Shown here: piece after piece, positions 30,144-41,588 of the stretch | How the letters are laid out: each line of letters starts with the position of its first letter | Position numbering within the stretch: the stretch's first letter is position 1 | Source: Nemania diffusa | Lineage: Eukaryota > Ascomycota > Sordariomycetes > Xylariales > Xylariaceae | Reading direction: 5' to 3' | Assembly (NCBI GenBank): GCA_038501195.1 | Contig: JBBPUQ010000002.1 | Coordinates: forward strand, 4,975,001 to 5,039,000 | DNA: 64,000 nucleotides | Notes under the pieces: model-generated | Told to the model about the DNA's origin: nothing | Databases searched by the model: none | Seen by the model: only the letters and a program-made list of their open reading frames with translations | Translations under genes and position numbers: made by a program

Positions 30144-32018
30144 TTTTTTTAAAGTTAATTTTTTATTTATATAATGTTTTATTTAAACAAATTATTTTTT
30201 TTAGTTTTTTATTTGCTTAAGTTATTAAAAAAACATTGATTTATAATAATGTTGAAATAAACTTTTTTATTAACGCTGTTTTTTTTTTTAAAATATTTAC
30301 AAAATTAATATTTAGTTTATTTATAATTAAAACATTTTCTTTTTATTAATAGCATATATATTTTTTTTTTTTTTTATATTTATATTTAAAATATAAACTG
30401 TTTATTTAAATAGTTATTATTATAAAGTTTTTTATTTATGTTTATAGTCGAAGTTTTATTTTAAAATATAGCTATTACTTTTTTATTTTTATATAAAATA
30501 TTGCACTTTTTGTTTTTTATATTAAAAATATATACAATTTATATATAGTATTAAATATAAAATTTAAATATTTTATTTAATTTTAAATATTTAAATGTAG
30601 TATTAGCAATTATATAAATATTAAAGCAGTTTTTAAAACTGTTTTTTTATTAATTTTTTATTAGTTTAGTTTTATTTATAAAACAAACAAAATTATTTTT
30701 AAATTTAACAAATTTATTAAAAAAGTATTTAATAGAACTATTTTTTATATATAAAGTTTTAAATTTTATTTTAAATTTATTAAAAACATTAACATTATAA
30801 TAATATTTATATAAATATATAAATAATATATATAATAAAGTTAAAACTTTAAAATATATATTATTTAAATAAAATTATAAATATTTAGCTATTTTTTTAT
30901 TTAAATAAAACTTAATATTTGTTATTTTAGTAATATTATTAGCAAATTAATTTTTATTAATTATTAAACAATTTTTTATATTGTAATATTATATTTTGAA
31001 TTTTATGTTATTTTTATCGGAGTTATTATAAAAAGTAGAAACTAAAATTTTAACTAATTTGCAAGTTTTTTTTTCAGTTTAATTTAACAATATATTAATT
31101 TTACAACTTTTAGTTAATAAATTTATTACTTATTAATTAGTTTTATTAACTTAGTTTTAAAACTAAAATTTTTTTAATTTTAAATTTACTAACTTAATAA
31201 AAAAATAATTTAATATAGTTTAATTATTAAATATAAAACAGTTAAAATTTACAATTAATACTTTTATTTTTAATTAGTTAATAGCTATTAAAACTTATTT
31301 TTTATTAATAAAAAAGTTATATTATTTAATTAAATTGTTAAATTAATTTTTACTTTTTTATAAAAGTTTATAAAAATTATTTATTTGCTAATATATAACA
31401 AAAAGTATAAATAAACAAAATTTAAATTTAGTTTATAAAACTTTAAACTTTTTAAATAATTATTTAAAGTTAATATAATTTATTAATTTGTTAAAATAAA
31501 AAATAGCTATTTAAGCTTTATTAATAATATTATAGTAAAAAAATATAAAGTTATTATTTTTTATATATATATTAGCAAAACTAGCAACTAATTTTTGTTA
31601 ATTTTTTTTAAATTTATTTATAAAATTTATATATTGTTTATTTATAAAATTAAGTTTTTTATATTATTTATAAAATTTATTAATTGCTTTATTAAAAACT
31701 TTATACAAGTTTTTTTTTTTATTATTTTTTGCAATATAAATTTAAGTTTTTATACTTTAAAAATTAAAGTTAATTAATAAATTATAGTAAGTTTTGCTTT
31801 AAAAAATTTTATTAAATTTAAAAAATAACTTTTTTAAGTTATTTAGTTTAAAGTAAACTTTTTTATAAGTTTATAGCTTATTATTTATATTTTTTACTAT
31901 AGTATTGTTGTATTAATGTTTTATTTTATAAGTTTATAGCTTTTTGTTTTTTTTTTTTTTTTAAAGTAAAAATATATTTAAAAGCAGTCTTTATACTTTA
32001 TATAAATAATATTTAAAT

Positions 32019-32277
32019 TGTTATATGTTAATATTCGTAAAAAATAAAGCTACTAATTAAATAACTCAATTGTATATAAAAATCTAAATATAAAAAAGAA
32101 AAAAAAAAACAAAAAATCTAGCTAATACAGAGTAATAGAAATAAGTAGTGTATAAGCTGCTTAAAGCAGTAAGCTTTAGCAGTAAGTAGGTTTTATAGAA
32201 GAAGAAGAAAAAGCGAGAAAATTGCAGTATGTGGCTAAAGTAACTGCACAGCTTGCACCAGCCACTATACCGTAACT
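32019..32277 (-). repeat. LTR of element B, right (5' LTR)
   Basis: This 259-bp LTR keeps CA, GC and CC dinucleotides densely over 32190-32277, unlike any other LTR of this family here. It is thus the best guide to the family 2 ancestral LTR sequence. It is followed by the target duplication attat. Confidence 0.9.
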
Positions 32278-34070
32278 ATTATAAAAATATTTAAAAAAAA
32301 ACAAAAAAAATTTTAATATAAAAATTTATTGTAAAAAAACTTTTATTAATAAAAATAACTTATAGTAATTAATTAATAATTTAATTATTTATAATAAAAA
32401 ATTTGTAATTTTTAACTTTTTATATTTATATATTTAATTTATTTAAAAAATATATAATAAAATATTTACTATATATTTAAAAAAAAAAAAAAACATATAA
32501 ATTTTTTATATAATATTATTAATAATTTAAATTTAGAAAATATTATAATATATATATTTTTAATTATATAAAATGTTATTTTATAAAAGTTTTATATAAT
32601 AAAATATTTAATAAGTTTATTTTTTATTTTATTTTAAATTATATTTAAAAATATTTAATTATAAATTTTAAATAAATATTTAAAAATAAATATAGTTATA
32701 ATAATATATTAATTATAATAAATTAATTAAAAAAAATTATATAAATTATATTATATATTTTATAAACAATTATAAAAAATGCTATATAAATATATTACAA
32801 AAGTTTTTTTAAAGTTTTTAAAATATTAATTATAATAACTTTTAATAAAAAACTTTAGTTTATATTTGTTTTTATAAATAAACTATATAAAATTATAAAA
32901 ATTTAATATATTTTAATATTTATAAATTATTATAAAATTATAAAACAAACTAAAATTATAAATAAATATTTAAATTAATAGTTTTAATTTTAAATTAACT
33001 ATTACTAAAATGATTAATTTAAGCAAATTTTTATAATAAATTATATATAAATATTATTATTTTATAAATTTATAAACTTATTTTTTTATAAAGTTAAAAT
33101 AAATTTTTTAATATTATTTTATTTTAACTAAAAGAATTATATAGTTTAAAAAAAACTGAAAAATTTACTAATAGCTAAAAAAATATTATAATTTAATATT
33201 TAAAATAAAATATAAAAAATTATATAGTTTGTAAATTTTGCAAAAAAAAAACTAAAATATATATAATATTATATAATTATATAAACTAATAAAAAGCATT
33301 AAAATTTCAATTTTGATATAAATAACTATATATTTATATTAAAAAAACAACAGTTTTAAATAACTAATAAACTTTTAAACAAATTTAATTATTTAATAAT
33401 ATAATAAATATATAAAATTTTAAAAAAAAATAACGATATATTTATATTATAAGCTTTTTTTTTATAAAAAGTAATTAATTAATATTATATTAATTAATTA
33501 TAAAAATATTTCAACAATTTGTTAATAAATTAAAAAAGCAATAATTTTAAAAATAAAATATTTAAACTTAAAAATAAAAAAAAATTTAAAGTAAAAAAAA
33601 TATATATAATATAATTATATTATTAAAAACTATAATATTAAATTAATTAAAAAAATTAAAATATTAATAATAAATAATATTATATTAAAAATTTTTAAAA
33701 TAGTTTTATATTATTAAAAAAATTTTATAATAACAATTTAAATATAACTAGATTTTTATTAAAATTAAATAATTAATTATAAACAGTTTAAAATAATATT
33801 ATTAAAGAATTTTATAAAAACAATAATTTGTTAACTTTATAAAAAAAAAACAAAGTATATAAAAAATATATTTAAAATATAATATTAAAAAAAACAGCAA
33901 TATTAATATATAAAAAAGCTATATTATAATTTAAAAAAAAAAAAGTTTAGTAATTAATAATATAGTAAATATTTAAAGTAATTTTTTTTTTCGCTAAAAA
34001 GTAGTTAATTAAAGCTTGTATATTTAATTTTTATAATTTATAAACAAGTTATTTTTTTTAAAAAAAAAAT

Positions 34071-34306
34071 AATTATAGTTAATTAATATTAGTTTAATTA
34101 TTTAAATAAATTAAATAGTTTTATTGTTTAATTAAATAAATAATTTTATTTACTGCTATTTTAAACTGTTTTATATATATATATATAAACAATTTTTTTA
34201 CAAAAAAATTTTTAATTTTTTTTTTTTTTTTTTTATTTGTAAATTTTTTATATAATATAGTTTTATTTATTTAAAGCTTTGCTTTTTTTATAAACTTTAT
34301 ATAACA
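34071..34306 (+). repeat. 3' LTR of element G
   Basis: Same LTR and orientation as 20837-21072, preceded by an A-run resembling a polypurine tract and followed by the target duplication ttaag. Confidence 0.85.
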
Positions 34307-34643
34307 TTAAGCTATTACTTTATATAAAATTAAAAATAAAATTAACATTTAAATATTTTATTAAATTTAATAAAAATAAAATTTAAATAAATAAATAAAA
34401 TAATTATATATTATTAACTTTTATATAAAAAATTATTTTTAATAATATATTATTTAATAAATTTAAAAAATATATATTATATTTATATATTAATTAAAAA
34501 TATTATATAATTTATTAATTATTATATAAATTTAAAAACTATTAAAAAATAATATTAAAATATTAAATATATAAATATAATAATAAATTAATAATATATA
34601 ATAAAAACTATATTATATATTTTTAAATTTTAATTATATAAAA

Positions 34644-35102
34644 ATTTTTATTTTTATTAATAAAATATTTATAAATAATAAAAATTTTAATTTTTAAATT
34701 AAATTTATAATTATATTAGTTAATAAAAACTATATAAAAAACATTTTTAAAATTAAAAATAATATTATTTATTAAATTTTAATTAAATATAAATCAATTA
34801 TATATAATATATTAATAAATAAATTATATAATATAATTAATAAATTTAATTATATTATTTTATTTAATATAATTTTTTAAAAAATTATTTATATAATAAA
34901 ATTATTAATTATATTATTAATTATATATATTAATTTTAAATTTTTATATAAATTTTTAATTAAATTAAAAATTATATAAAAAAAACAATATGAAATTAAT
35001 ATTATATTTTTTTAAAAAATATATAAAAATTATAAAATTATAAAAATATATTAAATTAATAATAAAAATAATTTAATAAATATTTATATAAAAAAAATAT
35101 TT
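34644..35102 (+). pseudogene. Ty1/copia RNase H domain remnant of element H
   Basis: One frame, read through about seven stops, follows the C-terminal RNase H of fungal Ty1/copia polyproteins over some 150 codons. It starts with an F-I-N...F-I-N-N-K block (family: FxDASFANNKD). Next come a G-N-I-I-x-x-S-S-x-K-C-K-R-V-T-R-type block seen as N-N-I-I-Y...K-Y-K-S, then N-I-L-I-N-K-L-Y-N (family: SxLASELYAM) and Y-I-N-F-K-F-L-Y-K-F-L-I-K-L (family: xxTDSxSLYExLxKL). It closes with an E-I-N-I block ahead of the terminal W-I-N-x-x-x-N-P-A-D region. The family's catalytic TDS aspartate is asparagine here. This fixes the superfamily and coding strand of family 3. RNase H would remove the RNA strand during reverse transcription. 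Confidence 0.8.
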
Positions 35103-35247
35103 AATTAAATATTAAAAAAACTAGTTAATATAAATAAATTAATTATATAAATAAAAATATATATAAATTAATTAAATAATAAAAAAAATAATAAAAAATT
35201 AATTAATATTAAAATTAAAATTATTATATAAAAAAAAAATTTTTTAA

Positions 35248-35461
35248 TATTAAATTAATAATTTAATAAAATTTATAAAATTTATAAATTTTATATATAT
35301 ATATATATAAATAATTTATATATAATATTTTTAATTATATATTTTTTTATAAAATATATATATAAATTAATATAAAATGTTAAAATTTAAAAATAAATTT
35401 TAAATTTTATAAATTATTTTAAATTTTTATATATATATATATATAAAAAATTTTATTAATA
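35248..35461 (+). repeat. 3' LTR of element H, internally deleted
   Basis: This copy is 214 bp against 311 bp for the left LTR. Both ends match, but about 97 bp are missing soon after the first 25 bases, between two similar taataaaattta-like stretches, which suggests slippage or microhomology deletion. Confidence 0.8.
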
Positions 35462-38400
35462 TAAATAGTTTTATTTATTTTATTTATTATAAATTTAAAT
35501 ATTATTTTTAATTAAAATATTTTAAAATTTAATAATTAATTATTATTAAAAATAATTTAATATAATTATTAATTAATATAAATTTTTATTTTTTAAAAAT
35601 TAAAAATATTATAAATATTTTTTTATTAAAAATTTTATAATTTAATTTAATATTATATAATATTTTAAAATAATATATAATTAAATATTAATTATTTTTA
35701 TATTTTTAAAATAAAATATTTATAATTATATTATTAAAAATATTAATTTTAATTTTAATAAATAAATTATATTTATAATATTATAATATTAAATAAAATA
35801 TTAAAGTTTTTTTTAATTATAAAAATATTTAATTATATTTATTAATTTATAAAAAAAGTATTTTTTTTTTATTAATTATATTATAAATTTAATAATTTAA
35901 TTATAATTTTTTATAAATTTTTTATAAAAATTATAAAATTTTAAAAAAAATTATATATTTTTTATAATTATAAAAAATTTTTAATTTTTTATTATTTTTA
36001 TTTTAATTAAATTAATTTAAATATTATTTATATTAATAATATATTTTAAAAATTTAATTTTTATAATATAAAATATAAATTTTTTTAAATTTATTTAAAA
36101 TTTAATAATATATAATTACTATAATATTAATTATATATATTTTTAATAATTTTTTAAATTAATTAAATAAATAAAAATATTATTTATATATATATTATAA
36201 AAATTATTTAAATAATTAAATAATATATTATTAATATATTTTTAAAATATAATAAAATTATTAATTAAATTAAATAAAAATATTTTATATTTAAAAAATT
36301 TATAATATATATAAAAAATTATTAAACTTTTTTTATTTAAATTTTATATATATTTAATTAAATATTTATTTTATATTTAATTTAATAAATATATTAATTT
36401 TAAAAAATTATAATAATATTTTTTTAATTAAAAATAAAAAATATTAATTTTTTTTTATTAATTTATTAAATTTTTAATAGTTTATATAAAATTTTAATTT
36501 TTTTTTTAATTTTTTTATAAATAATATTAATAAAATATAAAATATATTATTAAATTTAATAAATTTTTTTTATAAATTATTAATTAAATATTTATAAATT
36601 ATTTTTAATTTATTTAATAATATTTTATATAAAAAATTATAATAAAAATTATTAAAAGTTTTATTTTTAAAAAATTTTAATTTATAATTTATTTTAAATT
36701 AATAAAATAAAAAAATATTAAAGTTTATTTTATTAAATATATATAATAAATTATAATATTTTTTAAAAATTATTTATAAAATTTTTATATAAAAGTTTTT
36801 TTTTTATTATTAAAAAAAACTTTTTTTTTATTTTTAATAAATTTATTAATTTTATAAATAATAATAATTTATATTTTTTATATAAAATTATTATATAAAA
36901 TTAATATATTAAAAATAGTTATAATAATATTAATTAATTTTATTAAAAATTTAATTTTATATTATTTTAATTTATTGTTTTATATTTTATAAAAAATTAA
37001 ATTATTAATTTTTTATTATAAAATAATTTTTTTATTTTTTTTTAAGTTTTTTTTTTTTTTAATTTTATAAAAAAAATTAAATTATTATTTAAATTATATT
37101 ATATTTTAATAATATTTTTTTTAATAAAATTAAATTATTTCATAATTAAAATTTAAAATATTATTTAATTTTTTTTAATATTTTTTTATTAATATAATTA
37201 TTATTTTTTTTTTTAAAAAATTTTATATTTTAATAATTAATATTTAATTAATATTTAAAATTTATAAATTATATTTTTATTTAATTTATATTTAAATTTT
37301 AATTAAAATATTAATTAAAAAAATAATTAAATAAAAATATTAATTTATATTTTTAATAATTATTTTATAAATTTAAAAAAATATTATTATTAAAAATATA
37401 TTTTTAAAACTTTTTTTTTATATTTATATAAATATTAATAAAATAATTTTAATATTTTTTTTTATTTTTATTATTATATTTAAAAATTAATTAAAAATAA
37501 AATTAAACAATTATAAAAAAATTTAATATTTTTATAATTTTTTTTATAAATAATATATTTATATTTATATATATATTTATTTATATATTTTTAAAAAAAA
37601 TTTTAATAGTTAATAAAAATTTATTATTATTTATAATATATATATATAATAAAAATTATTTTTTTAAATATTTATTTATTAAATTTAATTTATTAATTAT
37701 ATAATTTTTTTATAATATTTTTTTTAAATAAAAATTTAATTTATTTAAAACTATTTTTTTAATATTTTAATTTTTTTAATTTTTTTTATAATAATATTTT
37801 ATAAATATATATTTTTTTTTAATATTATTTAATAAATAATCTTTTAAAATATATTTTTTTTATTAATAATTAAAATATTTTTTTTTTTTTATTAATTTTA
37901 ATAATTTAAAATTATTTAAAATATTATAACTTTAAATTATTAAAGTTTTAATATTATTATTATTAATTTTAATATTATTATTTTTATTATTAATAATATT
38001 TTTTAAAATATTATTAATATTATTATATATAATTTATTAAATAAATTTATTTATATTATTAAAAAAAATTAATTACTTAATTTTATATTTAATATTATAT
38101 TTTTTTTTATTTATATATATTTAATAATTTAATAAAATATAAAATTTAATATATTAATTAAAAAAAATATTATTATTTAAATAAATAAAAAAAATATTTA
38201 ATAATTTATTAAATAATTTATTTTTAAAATATTTTTTTTATTTTCTTTTTTAATTTAATTTTTTTAATTAATTAAACAAAATTAATTTTAAAATTAAAAA
38301 AAATAACTAAAATATAATTATTAAAATTAAACAATTTTTATTTTAATTTAAATTTTTTAATAATATTTATATTTTTATAGCTTTTTTTTAAATAATTAAA

Positions 38401-39517
38401 AAATATTTTAATAATAATTAATTAATTAAAATAATTTTTAATTAAATATAAAAATAAATATTTAATAATTTTATTATTAATATAAGTTTTAATATTAATT
38501 ATTTTTATAATATTATTAATAAATTAATTTTTATTAATAATTAATTAATTTTTTATAATATATAATTATATTTTAAATTTAATATTATTTTTATTTTTAT
38601 TATTATAAAAAATAAATATAAATATTTTAATTAATTTATAAAGTTTTTTATTTATTTAAATAAATTTTAAAATATTATTTTTATAAAAAAATAAATTAAT
38701 AATATATTAATTAATTTTATTTAATAATTTTTAAATATAATTATATTTAATAATAATTATTTTTAATTTTTAAAATAAATAATTAATAATTTATTTAAAA
38801 TAAAAATTAAAAATAAATTTTTTTTTATTATTTTTTATTAAATAATTTAAATTTTTTGTTTTATTAATTATAATTTTATTAAACTTTTTAATTTAATTAA
38901 TAAAAGTTTTTATATATTAAATAAATAATATAATTAAATTATATAAATTTTTAATTTAATATTAATATATTATTATTATTAAAAATTTAATTTTTATTTT
39001 TTAAAATAAAATATTAAAATATTTTAATTAATTAATTTATTAAATTTAAACTAAATTATTTTTTTTAATAAAATAATAAAAAAAAAAAAATTTTATTAAA
39101 CTTATATAATTTAATAATATATTTTTTTAATAAATAATTAATTTTTTAAAAAAAGTTTTTTTAATTTAAAATATAATATTTATATATAAAAAAAAAGTTT
39201 TATATTTAATTTTAAAAACTTTTTATTAAAAAAACTAAAATAATTAACTTATTATTATTTTTAACTTTTATAATAATTAAAATATATTTAAATATTAATT
39301 TTTATATAAAAAATTAAAAAAAACTATTTATTATTAATAATTATAAATAATTATAATTTATTAAAAATTAAATTAATTTATTTTTTAATTTATTATTTCA
39401 AAATAATATATTTTTTAAATATTAATATTATTATAATAATTAATTATAATTTAGTTTTTTTATAAAAAATATTTAAAAATAATTTTTATATTTTATAAAT
39501 ATAAATAATTTATAAAT
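35462..39517 (-). pseudogene. Element A body, last segment (gag and pol in coding sense)
   Basis: This resumes A after the H target duplication and is collinear with D from about 49240 to 53436. By alignment it contains the reverse transcriptase/RNase H counterpart (about 36620-35480, minus strand) and, to the right, the gag-side region up to A's 5' LTR. RIP is saturated: long runs have no G or C. No motif can be read directly. Confidence 0.65.
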
Positions 39518-39755
39518 TATTATATAAAATTTATAAAAAAAACAAAGCTTTAAATAAATAAAACTATATTATATAAAAAATCTATAAAAAAAAAAAATAA
39601 AAAAAACAGTTAAAGATTTTTTTATAAAAAAATTACTTATATATATATATATAAAATAATTTAAAGCAATAATAAATAAAACTATTTATTTAATTATATA
39701 ATAAAATTATTTAATTTATTTAAATAATTAAGTTAATATTAATTAATTTATAATT
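39518..39755 (-). repeat. LTR of element A, right (5' LTR)
   Basis: This LTR aligns base for base with D's LTRs apart from transitions; the leading TGTTGCACG is converted to TATTATATA. It is followed by the target duplication ataat (39756-39760). Confidence 0.87.
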
Positions 39756-39760
39756 ATAAT

Positions 39761-40668
39761 AAAATTTTTAATTATATAATAAAACTTTTTTTTAAAATTA
39801 ATTATTAATATAAATATAATATAATTAATTTTATATTTTATTTATATATAATTTATAAATAATTTATATATATTATTATATATATATAATTTATTAATAT
39901 TAATTAATAATTATAAAATATATTATAAATTAATAAAAATAAAATTAAAATTAATTTAAAGTTTAATTAAATTTAATAACTTTTTATATTGTAATAATTT
40001 ATATAAACAATTAACTTTTATATTTATTTTATTAATTATAAACTAAGATTTATATATTTTGTTATAATATAACTTCGCAATTTTTACTAATTTATAAAAA
40101 CTACAATTTTTAAAATAACTTGCTTTAAAAAATCTATTTTATAAAACTTACTTTGGAAAAACTTTAGCTAAATTTTACAACTTTATTAACAACTTTATTT
40201 GCAGTTTTATACACTTATATATTTTATATAATATATATATATAATTTAATTTCTTTTTTTTTTTTTTTAAAAAAAAATCTTTAGTTAATAAAATCAATAA
40301 ATTAGCTTTTATATTTTTTATAATTGTAATATTATTTTAAAATCATTTTTTATTTATTAATAAATATTTAATTTAAATATATAATTATTATTTATTTTAT
40401 ATAGTTTATATATAATAAATAAATTATTTTAATTATATATTTAAAATAAAACTATTAATATAATATATTATTTATATTTTTAAAAAAAATATTATTATTT
40501 AAAAACTTAAAGTTAAATTTAAAAGTTAATTAAGTTTATTTAATTAATTTATTATAATTTTAATTATTATTTTATTTATTATTTTATTATTTATAAAATT
40601 TATTAATAATAAAAATAAATTTTATAAATTAATTTTATATTAATAATTTAAAATAATTAACTAAAATA
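39761..40668. other. RIP-degraded sequence between elements A and I, identity unknown
   Basis: No LTR, gene or recognisable domain is visible. About 40050-40320 keeps noticeably more C and G (ACT, AAC, GCT sites) than its surroundings, with short repeats such as caactttatt/caactttattt near 40180-40200. It continues beyond I at 46573-46954 and beyond D at 53679-56019, so these three pieces were one stretch before I, D and J inserted. It may be an older unclassified transposon or mutated unique DNA. Confidence 0.4.
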
Positions 40669-40673
40669 ATAGC

Positions 40674-40981
40674 TATTAATAAAACTTTTTATTTATATAT
40701 ATATAAAAAAATTTAAAATAATTTATAAAGTTTAAAATTTATTTTTAAATTTTAAAGTTTTATATTAATTTATATATATATTTTATAAAAAAAAATATAA
40801 TTAAAAAAATTATATATTAATTATTTATATATATATATTTATAAAACTTATAAATTTTATAAATTTTAATAAATTTTTATATTTTTTATTTATTTAATTA
40901 TTTAATAAAAGTTTTAATTTAAGTTTTAATTATATATATTTAATATATATATATAAATTTTATTAAATTATTAATTTAATA
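40674..40981 (-). repeat. LTR of element I, left (3' LTR)
   Basis: This 308-bp family 3 LTR contains about 20 bp, near 40737-40760, absent from the right LTR and flanked by short aaagttt-like repeats. The T-run just inside it, 40990-41000, is a poly-A (polypurine-like) tract in coding sense. Confidence 0.83.
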
Positions 40982-41129
40982 TTAAAGATTTTTTTTTTAA
41001 TATAATAAATTTAGTTTTAATTTTAATTAATTTTTTATTATTTTTTTTATTATTTAATTAATTTATATATATTTTTATTTATATAATTAATTTATTTATA
41101 TTAATTAATTTTTTTAATATTTAATTAAA

Positions 41130-41588
41130 TGTTTTTTTTATATAAATATTTATTAAATTGTTTTTATTATTAATTTAATATATTTTTGTAATTTTATAAT
41201 TTTTATATATTTTTTAAAATAATATAATATTAATTATAAATTTTTTTTTTTATATAATTTTTAATTTAATTAAATATTTATATAAAAATTTAAAATTAAT
41301 ATATATAATTAATAATATAATTAATAATTTTATTATATAAATAATTTTTTAAAAAGTTATATTAAATATAATAATATAATTAAATTTATTAATTATATTA
41401 TATAATTTATTTATTAATATATTATATATAATTTATTTATATTTAATTAAATTTTAATAAATAATATTATTTTTAATTATAAATATATTTTTTATATAGT
41501 TTTTATTAATTAATATAAATATAAATTTAATTTAAAATTTTAAATTTTTATTATTTATAAATGTTTTATTAATAAAAATAAAAATTTT
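41130..41588 (-). pseudogene. Ty1/copia RNase H remnant of element I
   Basis: Reverse complemented, this matches 34644-35102 of H nearly base for base, differing mostly by transitions, so the same fungal copia RNase H applies. Stops interrupt the frame. Confidence 0.7.

Larger units (their letters stand above)
25492..32277 (-). mobile_element. Element B: Ty3/gypsy LTR retrotransposon (family 2) inside G
   Basis: LTRs lie at 25492-25750 and 32019-32277 (259 bp each), with a perfect target duplication attat (25487-25491, 32278-32282). Uninterrupted F at about 6780 shows the empty site. B is 6,786 bp long and coded on the minus strand, with reverse transcriptase at about 28990-28480. It is the innermost and youngest member of the stack A > H > G > B. 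RIP is clear but incomplete, and fades toward the right (5') LTR, whose last 90 bases look almost unmutated. Confidence 0.92.
20837..34306 (+). mobile_element. Element G: Ty3/gypsy LTR retrotransposon (family 1) inside H, split by B
   Basis: LTRs lie at 20837-21072 (5') and 34071-34306 (3'). The flanks tcaaa (20832-20836) and ttaag (34307-34311) are both derivable from TCAAG by one transition each, so the target duplication has itself been hit by RIP on both strands. The H sequence joins smoothly across the site when compared with I near 41930. Removing B leaves about 6.68 kb, close to D. Coding sense is plus; the reverse-transcriptase counterpart lies at about 24085-25240. More AGC, AAC and TTG sites survive than in F, A or H. 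Confidence 0.88.
16196..35461 (+). mobile_element. Element H: Ty1/copia LTR retrotransposon (family 3) inside A, split by G
   Basis: LTRs lie at 16196-16506 (5') and 35248-35461 (3', internally deleted). The target duplication taaat is at 16191-16195 and 35462-35466, and A is continuous across it against D. Removing G leaves about 5.79 kb, matching sister copy I (5.89 kb). Coding sense is plus because a copia RNase H is readable at 34644-35102 and an A-rich tract precedes the right LTR. The termini have the canonical TG...CA form in the better preserved I. The order 5' LTR, gag-like region, pol, RNase H near the 3' end fits Ty1/copia, where RNase H is last. G+C is a few percent throughout. 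Confidence 0.85.
848..39755 (-). mobile_element. Element A: Ty3/gypsy LTR retrotransposon (family 1), split by two nested insertions
   Basis: LTRs lie at 848-1084 and 39518-39755, flanked by acaat (843-847) and ataat (39756-39760), a 5-bp target duplication differing by one C-to-T change. The remaining body is 1085-2470, 15566-16195 and 35462-39517. Subtracting F and H with their duplications leaves about 6.54 kb, close to the 6.71 kb of intact copy D. Each body segment aligns by eye in order with D (1085-2470 with 47197-48610; 35462 onward with 49240 onward). Coding sense is inferred from D, which encodes gag-pol on the minus strand, so the right LTR is the 5' LTR. The counterpart of D's reverse transcriptase falls at about 36620-35480. 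Nearly every C and G is gone, so the copy is dead. It must be the oldest member of its stack because F and H interrupt it. Confidence 0.88.

Noticed and set aside
31595..31777. Plus-strand 60-codon Phe/Ile-rich frame
   Set aside because: It lies in the gag-side part of element B, which is coded on the minus strand. Its composition is that expected of random A/T sequence.
843..39760. Inverted LTRs of A/F and H/G as one large palindrome or foldback element
   Set aside because: Each LTR pairs in direct orientation with a partner sharing its target duplication. The inverted arrangement only reflects opposite insertion directions.
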